From an uncultured Anaerolineae bacterium (GTDB taxonomy: Bacteria; Chloroflexota; Anaerolineae; Anaerolineales; Villigracilaceae): DNA of 5,353 bases. The notes under the pieces were generated by a model. It did not search any database and was not told where the DNA came from. It saw nothing but the letters and a program-made list of their open reading frames with translations. The stretch's first letter is position 1. Every line of letters starts with the position of its first letter. The stretch lies in assembly GCA_903854805.1 (NCBI GenBank), contig CAINXK010000219.1, positions 1 to 5,353 on the forward strand, written 5' to 3'. A program made the position numbers and the translations under genes. This document shows, one piece after another, positions 1 through 4,959 of this stretch.

Positions 1-648
1 AAACCTAATAAGACTAGTGTGCGAGTCGGAATTTTTCCGACTCACCAGCCAGCGGTTCCGGAATAATTCCGATTCTGGCTGGTTATTTGCTGCGGGTTTT
101 AGCGAGTGGCTTGCGGAAAAACCAGATTCTGGCGGGTTATCTGCTGCGGGTTTTAGCGAGTGGCTTGCGGAAAAAACCGATTCTGGCAGGGCATTTGCTG
201 CGGATTTTAGCGGGTGGCTTGCGGAAAAAACCGATTCTGGAAGGGCATTTGCTGCGGGTTTTAGCGAGTGGCTCGCGGAAAAAACCGATTCTGGAAGGGC
301 ATTTGCTGCGGGTTTTAGCGAGTGGCTCGCGGAAAAACCAGATTCTGGCAGGGTATTTGCTGCGGGTTGCGATCTGGGTTGAATCTTGATCTTGCCAGCA
401 GAATCGGAAATATTCCGACCTTCCGGCGATGGCAGCGGCTGCGTTACAAACCAACCTGACCGGGAGCGAGAAACCCAGCCTTTTTCTTGCAAATATTGGC
501 AGGCTTGCCTTACCGGTTTATCCGTATAACCGCTCGATCGTATCAACCACGCCTGGCGAACTGGCTGCGGGGAAATTGACAGAAGCAGCCAAATTGCCAG
601 CGGGGCCCCCTTTAACTCGCGGACATGCCTTACCTTGAGTTCAAACAT
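1..648 (-). CDS. Winged-helix DNA-binding protein with 18-residue tandem repeats (C-terminus outside window)
   Basis: An open frame of 216 codons runs without a stop from ATG at 648 to the left edge, so the protein is incomplete. The start has an excellent ribosome binding site (AGGAGG at 659-654, 5 bases before ATG). Residues 1-70 look like a winged helix: a hydrophobic helix (about 17-26), a second helix (30-40), a recognition-type helix beginning G-Y-T-D-K-P-V-R-Q-A (40-49), and a wing ending W-F-V-T (66-69). A linker with R-N-I-S-D-S (78-83) leads to about 5.5 copies of an 18-residue repeat (about 94-193, consensus LPESVFSASHSLKPAAN), then E-L-F-R-N and S-R-K-N-S-D-S (203-209). The repeat is Ser/Ala/Pro-rich and probably disordered. 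Role unknown: the fold suggests DNA binding (regulator or replication-type initiator), and the repeats suggest a spacer or interaction tail. Coding is favoured by the ribosome binding site, the domain and the unbroken frame; function is not established. Confidence 0.75.
   Translation of the reverse strand, partial: MFELKVRHVRELKGAPLAIWLLLSISPQPVRQAWLIRSSGYTDKPVRQACQYLQEKGWVSRSRSGWFVTQPLPSPEGRNISDSAGKIKIQPRSQPAANTLPESGFSASHSLKPAANALPESVFSASHSLKPAANALPESVFSASHPLKSAANALPESVFSASHSLKPAADNPPESGFSASHSLKPAANNQPESELFRNRWLVSRKNSDSHTSLIRF
23..43. repeat. Perfect hairpin palindrome encoding S-R-K-N-S-D-S
   Basis: GAGTCGGAA, loop TTT, TTCCGACTC: a perfect 9-bp stem with a 3-base loop. On the minus strand it lies in frame in the winged-helix gene and encodes part of S-R-K-N-S-D-S. 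Its core (27-39, minus) is identical to the tip of the intergenic hairpin at 825-837. Confidence 0.85.
45..82. repeat. Nested inverted repeat at the end of the 54-bp repeat block
   Basis: CCAGCCAG (45-52) is the exact reverse complement of CTGGCTGG (75-82). Between them lies a second palindrome, CGGAAT-A-ATTCCG (59-71). It sits in coding sequence (E-L-F-R-N on the minus strand) just downstream, in gene direction, of the last repeat unit. Confidence 0.75.
71..368. repeat. 54-bp tandem repeat, 5.5 copies, inside the winged-helix gene
   Basis: Copies begin with GATTCTGG at 71, 125, 179, 233, 287 and 341, exactly 54 bp apart; the last ends near 368. The period is a multiple of three, so every unit adds 18 residues in frame. 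Copies at 233 and 287 are nearly identical, while those at 71, 125 and 179 differ at several positions, which suggests recent expansion in the middle of the block. Because of the period, several other frames also stay open here and look like genes. Confidence 0.95.
404..418. repeat. Palindrome encoding R-N-I-S-D before the repeat block
   Basis: TCGGAA, loop ATA, TTCCGA is a perfect 6-bp stem. On the minus strand it encodes R-N-I-S-D (residues 78-82), at the junction between the winged helix and the repeats. It is the third member of the CGGAA/TTCCG palindrome set in this gene. Confidence 0.7.
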
Positions 649-709
649 GCCGGCCTCCTGCCATAATGATCAAGAACTGCGCTCCAGCTTCCGATGAAAT
701 CAACACCAT
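641..709 (-). CDS. 22-codon leader ORF overlapping the winged-helix gene start
   Basis: ATG at 709 follows AGGAG (721-717) with a 7-base gap, an ideal ribosome binding site. The frame encodes 22 residues (MVLISSEAGA, then QFLIIMAGGRHV) and stops at TGA 643-641. That stop lies inside the beginning of the winged-helix gene, so the two reading frames overlap by 8 bases. The downstream AGGAGG lies within this ORF's own codons. The arrangement is typical of translational coupling, where ribosomes finishing the leader reinitiate on the next gene. The peptide has a hydrophobic middle and no run of a single amino acid, so classic amino-acid attenuation is not evident. I do not recognise the peptide; its role could be purely regulatory. 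Confidence 0.5.
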   Translation of the reverse strand: MVLISSEAGAQFLIIMAGGRHV

Positions 710-802
710 TGATCATCTCCTACACGAAATAAATATCCGAAATTTAATCGAGTTACTTAAGGTCAGGTTCCTGCTGCAATAGAACCAGGTCTGATTGATA
801 AG

Positions 803-890
803 AATTTTTTTTGTGATTATTTTACGGAAAAATTCCGCAAAATAATCACTTGCAGGGCAGCGCGGGTATCCAGGTGTAGGCGATATCCTA
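803..890. repeat. Hairpin element 1 (two-hairpin intergenic element)
   Basis: A T-run (805-812) precedes arm GTGATTATTTTACGGAA (813-829), loop AAA, and arm TTCCGCAAAATAATCAC (833-849): 16 of 17 positions pair. After a short linker TTGCAGGGCA comes a second, weaker stem, GGTATC (865-870) with GATATCC (882-888, one bulge). No U-run follows the main stem in either transcription direction, so it is not a standard intrinsic terminator. It resembles a REP- or MITE-like structured repeat; transposition or RNA function is not shown. Confidence 0.7.
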
Positions 891-930
891 GACTTGCCCG
901 AAAAAACGGGAAGGGGTGAAGACTTTTTTT

Positions 931-1155
931 GTGGAGTTTTGTGCCAGGAGCAGGCACAAAAACTCCACTGGCGGGGCAAACCATTGATTTCCAATCGCCT
1001 TAGCAGCAAAAACAGGATGGTTCAGTGCCAAGATGAAGAGTTTGCGAGAACAGACGCAAAAACTCCACTGGCGGGGCAAACCGGTGATTTTCAATCGCCT
1101 GAGCAGCAGAACCAGGATAGTTGAGTACTCAGATGAAGAGCTTGCGAGTAGATAC
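931..1155. repeat. Hairpin element 2 with first array of 100-bp repeats (two copies)
   Basis: The left arm GTGGAGTTTTGTGCC (931-945) pairs with GGCACAAAAACTCCAC (953-968, one bulged A) across a 7-base loop. The right arm begins the first 100-bp unit (about 953-1055); the second unit (1056-1155) repeats the right arm but has no left arm. AACTCCACTGGCGGGGCAAA recurs exactly at 961 and 1061. Within units, GGTGATT-TTC-AATCGCC (1083-1099) forms a second hairpin. A 100-bp period is not a multiple of three, so frames shift between copies and coding is unlikely. The same unit recurs at 2481-2740. Confidence 0.85.
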
Positions 1156-1185
1156 TGCTTTATTATAGAACATATATTCTTTTTT

Positions 1186-1225
1186 ATTTCACTTGCAACC
1201 TTAACAATCTGTGAAATTTAAGGTT
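1186..1225. other. Two overlapping, mutually exclusive perfect hairpins
   Basis: ATTTCAC (1186-1192) pairs perfectly with GTGAAAT (1211-1217), and AACCTTAA (1197-1204) pairs perfectly with TTAAGGTT (1218-1225). The stems interleave, and with no spacer between 1217 and 1218 they are unlikely to form together as a pseudoknot, so they would compete. The sequence is AT-rich and chance is possible. No promoter or gene can be tied to it. Confidence 0.35.
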
Positions 1226-1422
1226 TGAGAACCATTTCCAGCCAGACTAGAGTTGGCATCTTTTTCAGTATTTCGTGAAATTGGAGAGGTGGTTTGAATG
1301 ATGCCCTGAATCCAACCCCATCCAGATCAGGTATCGAATCGAAGAGATCGGGCGTGGGGATTAGGAAAATCCAGCCGCAGAATTGCTCAGAATCTAGATT
1401 GAATACAATAGAGGAAATTTTC

Positions 1423-1500
1423 AGGCGGGTATTTTTTGCTCAAGACAACGCAAAAAAACCCACCTGCTGGGCATTCCAGGTGTATGGTAACGGAATATCA
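1423..1500. repeat. Hairpin element 3 (two-hairpin intergenic element)
   Basis: Left arm AGGCGGGTATTTTTTGC (1423-1439) pairs with GCAAAAAAACCCACCT (1450-1465) with one bulge and one G-T type mismatch. The linker TGCTGGGCA follows, then ATTCC (1473-1477) and GGAAT (1492-1496) as a second stem. The piece ATTCCAGGTGTA matches ATCCAGGTGTA in element 1, linking the two as one family. It lies about 115 bases beyond the LysM gene's stop and could shape that transcript's 3' end, but has no U-run. Confidence 0.65.
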
Positions 1501-1578
1501 TAGATTATGCGCGGGCAAGCCAACCGCAAGCGCCACGAACGAAACCCGGACCGGCTTGACCCACAACCAACATTCAGA

Positions 1579-2337
1579 TTAATTTACCCGTAATATCATA
1601 CCGGGGTAGATCAGGTTTGGATTCCAGATTTGCGAATTTAACAACTGCAGGTTATAGACGCTCGTCCCATATAGATTGGCAATGATCCGGAGCGTATCTC
1701 CGGGTTTTACCGTGTAATAGCTGGGATTGATCACAGCTGCAGCGCCCGGGCGATTGATCACCTGTCCGACATAGATCCAATTTGCATTTGTAATCTGAGC
1801 ATTGACGGCCAGAATATCATAAATACTGACGCCCCAACGATTGGCTAAAATGCGTAAAGTTTCTCCCGGCTGGATAACATAGGTCGAACCAGATTTAGGC
1901 TGAACGACCTGGGGCACAGGCTGTACGTAGCCGGTGGCAGGAATATTCAAAGCTTGACCGACATAGATCAGGTTATAGTTGTAAATTCCATTCAGATTGG
2001 CAATCGCAGCCTGACTTGTCCCATAGCGAGCCGCAATATTTTTGAGCGTGTCGCCACGAGTGACAACATAAACAGTGTTGCCAGTGCTTGTGGGCAAAGA
2101 ACCTGAAGGCATATACAAAACCTGCCCGGCATATACCCATGAACCCAGGCCCGGATTTGCCGCCCACAAAGCAGCCATTGTGGTGTCACATTTGACCGCA
2201 ATTCCGGACAAGGTATCGCCCCATTGGACAGTATAAGTAGAACCACAGCCTGCCCAGGCCATGACCCTGCCTGCCCCAGAAAAAGATGCAATAACCAGGG
2301 CCAAAAGAATGATTATTTGACAAATCTTTTTTATCAT
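1579..2337 (-). CDS. Secreted protein with four LysM domains
   Basis: A 252-residue protein. Residues 1-29 are a signal peptide: M-I-K-K start, hydrophobic core I-I-I-L-L-A-L-V-I-A, and an A-W-A end before G30-C31. Four LysM domains follow at about 35-77, 89-133, 153-197 and 207-252, each with the Y-x-V-x-x-G-[DE]-T-L start and a closing G-Q-x-[LI]-x-x-P type end (the last ends G-M-I-L-R-V-N). LysM domains bind N-acetylglucosamine glycans such as peptidoglycan or chitin. There is no catalytic domain, so it is probably a wall- or glycan-binding or surface protein. C31 and C50 are the only cysteines and could form a disulfide in LysM 1; C31 could be lipidated only if the unusual W at -3 is tolerated. 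An in-frame ATG at 2385 was rejected because the 2337 start has a near-perfect ribosome binding site and puts the signal peptide at the N-terminus. Confidence 0.93.
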   Translation of the reverse strand: MIKKICQIIILLALVIASFSGAGRVMAWAGCGSTYTVQWGDTLSGIAVKCDTTMAALWAANPGLGSWVYAGQVLYMPSGSLPTSTGNTVYVVTRGDTLKNIAARYGTSQAAIANLNGIYNYNLIYVGQALNIPATGYVQPVPQVVQPKSGSTYVIQPGETLRILANRWGVSIYDILAVNAQITNANWIYVGQVINRPGAAAVINPSYYTVKPGDTLRIIANLYGTSVYNLQLLNSQIWNPNLIYPGMILRVN

Positions 2338-2341
2338 AGGA

Positions 2342-2349
2342 ACCTCCTC
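2342..2349 (-). promoter_or_regulatory. Ribosome binding site deciding the LysM gene start
   Basis: GAGGAGGT on the minus strand, with 5 bases (TTCCT) between GGAGG and ATG at 2337. The in-frame ATG at 2385 has no such site, so the shorter start is preferred. Confidence 0.85.
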
Positions 2350-2402
2350 AGGAATATAGTAGACCGAATTGAGCAGGTGTGCCATTGTTAATTCATAATA
2401 AG

Positions 2403-2483
2403 TGGTCTGGTCTTGTCCCTCCCGCTGAACAGAAACTCTGGGCCTATCTGCGCGGCGACAAACTCAACGGCGTCAACTTTTGA
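2403..2483 (+). pseudogene. Remnant of a DUF559-type endonuclease gene
   Basis: This short plus-strand frame reads P-P-A-E-Q-K-L-W-A-Y-L-R-G-D-K-L-N-G-V-N-F and then TGA (2481-2483). It matches the well-known early segment of DUF559 proteins (Vsr-like, PD-(D/E)XK fold), where [ST]-P-A-E-x-x-L-W-x-x-L-R is followed by L-x-G-x-x-F and then R-R-Q. The match stops just after the Phe, where the 100-bp repeat array starts and supplies the stop codon. The rest of the domain, including the catalytic residues, is absent, and no clear start or ribosome binding site is seen. It is probably a dead fragment left by an insertion or deletion. The family call rests on about 20 residues. Confidence 0.6.
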
Positions 2484-2740
2484 GCAGCAGAACCGGGCTG
2501 GTTAAGTGCTAGAACGAAGAGTTGGTGAGTATATGCGCGGGCGGCGAGCCACTGGCGGGGCAAACCGGCGATTTTCAATCGCCTGAGCAGCAGAAACAGG
2601 ATGGTTGAGTGCCAAGGTGAAGAGCTTGCGAGATCCGGCGCAAAAACTCCACTGGCGGGGCAAACCGGCAATTATTATTCGCCCGAGCAGCAGAACCAAG
2701 TTGGTTAAGTGTTAGAACGAGGAGCTCGTGAGTAAATACA
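2481..2740. repeat. Second array of 100-bp repeats (about 2.6 copies)
   Basis: A partial unit (2481-2540) is followed by two full units (about 2541-2638 and 2639-2740). ACTGGCGGGGCAAACCGGC recurs at 2551 and 2651, exactly 100 bp apart; the first pair of units is offset by 103 bp. The unit at 2541 has a perfect internal hairpin, GGCGATT-TTC-AATCGCC (2567-2583). Units fall into two types by their second half: GGTTGAGTGCCAAG (as in the first array) and GGTTAAGTG-[CT]-TAGAACGA (first and last units here), giving an alternating order. The array starts inside the DUF559 remnant and ends at the operon terminator. Confidence 0.85.
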
Positions 2741-2785
2741 AAAAAGATGTGGGCTGCCAGTTATGGTAACCCACATCTTTTTGTA
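2737..2785 (-). terminator. Intrinsic terminator of the protease-emfourin operon (bidirectional)
   Basis: AAAAAGATGTGGG (2741-2753) pairs perfectly with CCCACATCTTTTT (2770-2782), with three further pairs (TAC/GTA) across one bulged A. The loop is 16 bases. Read on the minus strand, the GC-rich stem is followed by a U-run (TTTTTTGTATTT) and starts about 37 bases after the emfourin stop codon. The plus strand also has a short T-run, so it may stop transcription both ways. Confidence 0.9.
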
Positions 2786-2821
2786 CAATCTAAAATACTC
2801 AGCCGCAACGCTGGATAACGA

Positions 2822-3124
2822 TCAGGGCCTATTTGAGCGCGCCCTCAGAACAAGCTCATTCACAAGGGGACGCAAAGTCTCTGAAAGTGTCGAATCGGTC
2901 ACTAGCGTGCTATGCTGCTCATGGTCGTAGTCGACGTTGATGGAGTATTGGAACCCATCGCGCATAGCGTGAGTCTCGGGCTGCTGCGTCAGGTGAAAAA
3001 TATCCGCAGCCACCACCAATTTTCGCAAAGTCTCAGCATCATCAGGCGGTAAGTCATCCAGGTCAAGGTCCACGGCCAGGCGCAAGCCCATGAAACCACC
3101 GGTACGTTCAAATTGGATCTTCAT
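2822..3124 (-). CDS. Emfourin-family protein, predicted inhibitor of the adjacent M4 protease
   Basis: A 100-residue protein with no signal peptide or membrane segment. It fits the emfourin family (protealysin inhibitors): an N-terminal strand followed by E-R-T-G-G-F-M-G-L (6-14), an acidic stretch and helix D-L-P-P-D-D-A-E-T-L-R-K-L-V (24-37), D-G-F-Q-Y-S-I-N-V (56-64), and a C-terminal helix T-L-R-P-L-V-N-E-L (83-91). Known emfourins bind and inhibit protealysin-like M4 proteases and are encoded next to them, as here. Start at 3124 was chosen because AGAGG lies 6 bases upstream, inside the last codons of the protease gene, and the protein then begins M-K-I-Q-F as family members do. Only one base separates it from the protease stop codon, which suggests translational coupling and matched production of enzyme and inhibitor. 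Inhibition itself is inferred. Confidence 0.88.
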   Translation of the reverse strand: MKIQFERTGGFMGLRLAVDLDLDDLPPDDAETLRKLVVAADIFHLTQQPETHAMRDGFQYSINVDYDHEQHSTLVTDSTLSETLRPLVNELVLRARSNRP

Positions 3125-3125
3125 T

Positions 3126-4406
3126 TTATTTCCTCTTTGGAGCAGCTGGCACCAGTCCAAAGGTACGCATAATCTGGGTCATACAACCGCTGCCCTGGTT
3201 TGGCGCAGGGGTTGTTGGCACCGGGTCTGATGGGGGCAGCGGTGCTGGCGTTGTCGGCGGTGTTGGTTCAGACGGTGGGGTTGGGAGCGGGTCAGTGCCT
3301 GGAATTGGATCGGCAGGGAGTGGTGTCACTGGCACAGGATCAATCGTTATGCCAACATTCGACCATCCGTTTCTGACAGCATTTTGTTCCCGGCTGCCAA
3401 CACCGTACAACTCGCCAGCAACCTGAAAGGTAAGATTTGCAGCTTCCTGAAAATTGGACCGTTCAGTGAGTTTATCGACCAGGGCTGTATACCAGATCAT
3501 CCCGGCCTTCTCCCAAGCGTAACCGCCGAGCTCTGCCGCAATGATATAAAAAGCGTGATTGGGTATGCCTGAATTAATATGCACGCCACCGTTATCCTGG
3601 GTGGTGGTGACATAGTCTTTCATGTGCCCGGGTTGGGGGTCCTGTCCAAGCACCGGATCATCATAGGCAGTGCCCGGAGCCTTCAAAGAACGCAAGGCAA
3701 TACCTTTGACGTTGACGCTGAGCAGGCCTTCGCCAACCAACCAGTTCGCCTGATCAGCAGTCTGTTTGAGCTGATATTGCTTGACCAGCACTCCGAAAAC
3801 ATCAGAAAATGACTCGTTCAACGCGCCAGGCTGATCCCAATAGACCAGGTCGGCTTCATTCTGCGTGATGCCGTGGGTCAGTTCGTGGCCAATCACATCC
3901 ATGGCAATCGTAAAGCGGTTAAACAACCTGCGCGACACCGGGAGGTCTTCATCGCCATCACCATACACCATCTGGCGGCCATCCCAAAAAGCGTTGTCAT
4001 AGCTTGCCTGGTAATGAACAGTGGAATCCAGTTTTAGACCCTTGCCGTCGATGGAATTTCGCCCATAAATTTCTGCGAAAAGATCGTAAGTAGCCCCGGA
4101 ACCATCATAAGCTTCATTAACAGCCGCATCAGCCACAGGGGCTTCGCCTTCGCGGCGCACAGCCAGACCCGGCAGCGTAATGCCGTTTTTCGCATCGTAT
4201 ACAGTCCGCGATTTACCTGTCTGAAAGGCAGCCATCGCCGTTTTTAAAGAGGTCATACTATCGATACCATGCCGCCTGCCGCGCAGCTGCTCGGTGGCAA
4301 CGATGGTATGGATGGCCTTATCGGCCTGTTCGATTGAACCGTTTTCGGCTATCTTTTTCAGAATATGCGGGGGGAGAATGCAATAAATTGAATGATGATG
4401 ATCCAT
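3126..4406 (-). CDS. Protealysin-like M4 (thermolysin family) zinc metalloprotease
   Basis: A 426-residue protein without a signal peptide, as usual for protealysin-like enzymes. Residues 1 to about 50 match the short protealysin-type propeptide (C-I-L-P-P-H-I-L at 9-16). The catalytic domain has N-A-F-W-D-G (138-143), H-E-L-T-H (174-178; zinc ligands H174, H178, catalytic E175), Y189, G-A-L-N-E-S-F-S-D (194-202; zinc ligand E198) and D-N-G-G-V-H-I-N-S-G (271-280; catalytic H276). Spacing between these residues equals that in thermolysin, so it should be active. After about residue 354 comes an atypical Pro/Thr-rich linker (355-404) and a tail ending F-G-L-V-P-A-A-P-K-R-K. The only cysteines are C9 in the propeptide and C408 in the tail. 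The start at 4406 has AGGAG 8 bases upstream. It is first in an operon with emfourin. The substrate is unknown; relatives are linked to interaction with other cells. Confidence 0.95.
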   Translation of the reverse strand: MDHHHSIYCILPPHILKKIAENGSIEQADKAIHTIVATEQLRGRRHGIDSMTSLKTAMAAFQTGKSRTVYDAKNGITLPGLAVRREGEAPVADAAVNEAYDGSGATYDLFAEIYGRNSIDGKGLKLDSTVHYQASYDNAFWDGRQMVYGDGDEDLPVSRRLFNRFTIAMDVIGHELTHGITQNEADLVYWDQPGALNESFSDVFGVLVKQYQLKQTADQANWLVGEGLLSVNVKGIALRSLKAPGTAYDDPVLGQDPQPGHMKDYVTTTQDNGGVHINSGIPNHAFYIIAAELGGYAWEKAGMIWYTALVDKLTERSNFQEAANLTFQVAGELYGVGSREQNAVRNGWSNVGITIDPVPVTPLPADPIPGTDPLPTPPSEPTPPTTPAPLPPSDPVPTTPAPNQGSGCMTQIMRTFGLVPAAPKRK

Positions 4407-4441
4407 GCGGATTTCTCCTATAAGTAAGTAAAAGCATAATC

Positions 4442-4470
4442 AGTATACGCTTCTCAAACCTGATTTTCAA
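4442..4470 (-). promoter_or_regulatory. Sigma-70 type promoter of the protease-emfourin operon
   Basis: On the minus strand TTGAAA (4470-4465) and TATACT (4447-4442) are separated by 17 bases, each one mismatch from consensus. Transcription would start near 4435, giving a leader of about 30 bases before the protease ATG, which includes the ribosome binding site. It shows the operon is transcribed separately from the Nudix gene upstream. Confidence 0.7.
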
Positions 4471-4509
4471 CGACTTTAATTATCCGATTTTGTTTTTACC
4501 TTTACGGAT

Positions 4510-4947
4510 TTAGTCCAACAAGATTTCAATGGTCGCGACAGGCCACCCAGATTTGGCAGCATTCGAAACCAGGGCAGCGATGGATGGAGGAAATAGATTG
4601 ATCTGTTCCACATGCTTGAGATGCACCCAGACTGGGGTATAGGTCCCGCGTTCAGGTGGGTATTTTCCGGTCATCTCGGGCCCAATACCGGTTCCAAAAT
4701 GTCCACCGATGACCCGGGCAGAGAAATAAAATTGTTCCCGGCCATGGAAGATCACTCGGGCAAGCAACCGGTCGATGGCGACGTTAAGCCCCAGTTCTTC
4801 AAGACTTTCGCGGACGGCAGTCTGTTCCGGTGTTTCGCCTGGTTCCCGACCGCCACCTGGAACAACATAGTAAATACGTCCATCGCGTTCGCGTTTTATC
4901 AGTGCGATGTGGTGGTTGCGAACAATGATGGCTCGTGAGCGAAACAT
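4510..4947 (-). CDS. Nudix hydrolase domain protein
   Basis: A 145-residue protein with a complete Nudix box: P-G-G-G-R-E-P-G-E (30-38), then R-E-S-L-E-E-L-G-L (46-54), matching G-x5-E-x7-R-E-x-x-E-E-x-G. The glutamates bind Mg2+ or Mn2+ for hydrolysis of a nucleoside diphosphate linked to another group. The N-terminal strand S-R-A-I-I-V leads into I-A-L-I-K-R, as in other single-domain Nudix enzymes. The substrate cannot be told from sequence: damaged nucleotides, ADP-ribose or others are possible. An in-frame ATG at 4980 would add 11 residues. I prefer 4947 because family members start just before this R-A-I-I strand and a TATAAT lies 6 bases upstream, inside the longer version. Neither start has a good ribosome binding site. 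The next gene has its own promoter, so a shared role with the protease is not implied. Confidence 0.9.
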   Translation of the reverse strand: MFRSRAIIVRNHHIALIKRERDGRIYYVVPGGGREPGETPEQTAVRESLEELGLNVAIDRLLARVIFHGREQFYFSARVIGGHFGTGIGPEMTGKYPPERGTYTPVWVHLKHVEQINLFPPSIAALVSNAAKSGWPVATIEILLD

Positions 4948-4953
4948 GTTCCA

Positions 4954-4959
4954 ATTATA
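4954..4959 (-). promoter_or_regulatory. Possible -10 box giving a leaderless Nudix transcript
   Basis: A perfect TATAAT lies 6 bases before the ATG at 4947, where transcription would begin at or very near the start codon. No good -35 box is seen at the expected distance, although TG directly precedes the box. A fit with leaderless translation explains the missing ribosome binding site, but the short motif could be chance. Confidence 0.35.

Larger units (their letters stand above)
710..1578. other. Gene-free region rich in structured repeats
   Basis: No convincing gene was found between the leader ORF and the LysM gene. The region holds hairpin elements 1, 2 and 3, two 100-bp repeat units, the competing hairpins at 1186-1225, and a short palindrome ATTTC-GT-GAAAT (1270-1281). 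The stretch 1226-1422 shows nothing I can identify. Short open frames here lack good starts or cross the repeats. Confidence 0.6.
2338..2821. other. Intergenic region between the LysM gene and the emfourin gene
   Basis: No intact gene is seen. In order it holds the LysM ribosome binding site, the DUF559 remnant, the second 100-bp repeat array and the operon terminator; 2786-2821 shows nothing identifiable. I found no convincing promoter for the LysM gene here. Confidence 0.6.

Noticed and set aside
17..382. Plus-strand open frame of 121 codons across the 54-bp repeats
   Set aside because: It starts with GTG without a ribosome binding site and is open only because the 54-bp period keeps several frames open. 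The minus-strand frame has a proper start and a recognisable domain.
137..454. Second minus-strand frame of 105 codons across the repeats
   Set aside because: It is in a different frame from the winged-helix gene, has no ribosome binding site, and again stays open because of the repeat period.
429..638. Plus-strand frame opposite the winged-helix domain
   Set aside because: Antisense to a better supported gene; no ribosome binding site and no recognisable domain.
897..910. Small hairpin CCCG-AAAAAA-CGGG
   Set aside because: A four-pair stem is too short to claim a function.
713..1124. Several short frames on both strands across hairpin elements 1 and 2 and the first repeat array
   Set aside because: They cross hairpins and 100-bp repeats that shift frame at every copy, so the similar peptide pieces appear in different frames. 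No good starts.
1240..1445. Minus-strand open stretch of about 70 codons
   Set aside because: No usable start codon or ribosome binding site after the upstream stop; no recognised sequence.
1294..1503. Plus-strand frame of 69 codons with a TTG start and a fair GAGAGG site
   Set aside because: It runs straight through hairpin element 3 and has no recognisable domain. A minor chance of being real remains.
1513..1562. Imperfect inverted repeat GGGCAAGCC / GGCTTGACCC downstream of the LysM gene
   Set aside because: The loop is about 30 bases and there is no U-run, so it is not a convincing terminator.
2444..2699. Minus-strand frames across the second repeat array
   Set aside because: Same peptide pieces as in the first array but shifted between frames; explained by the 100-bp repeat.
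931..2740. CRISPR array
   Set aside because: The 100-bp repeats are contiguous and conserved over their full length, with no unique spacers between short repeats, and no cas gene is present.
3125..3160. Longer emfourin start at 3160
   Set aside because: It would overlap the protease gene and lacks a ribosome binding site; the 3124 start has AGAGG at correct spacing and matches the family's N-terminus.
4612..4938. Plus-strand frame opposite the Nudix gene
   Set aside because: Antisense shadow of a gene with a complete Nudix box.
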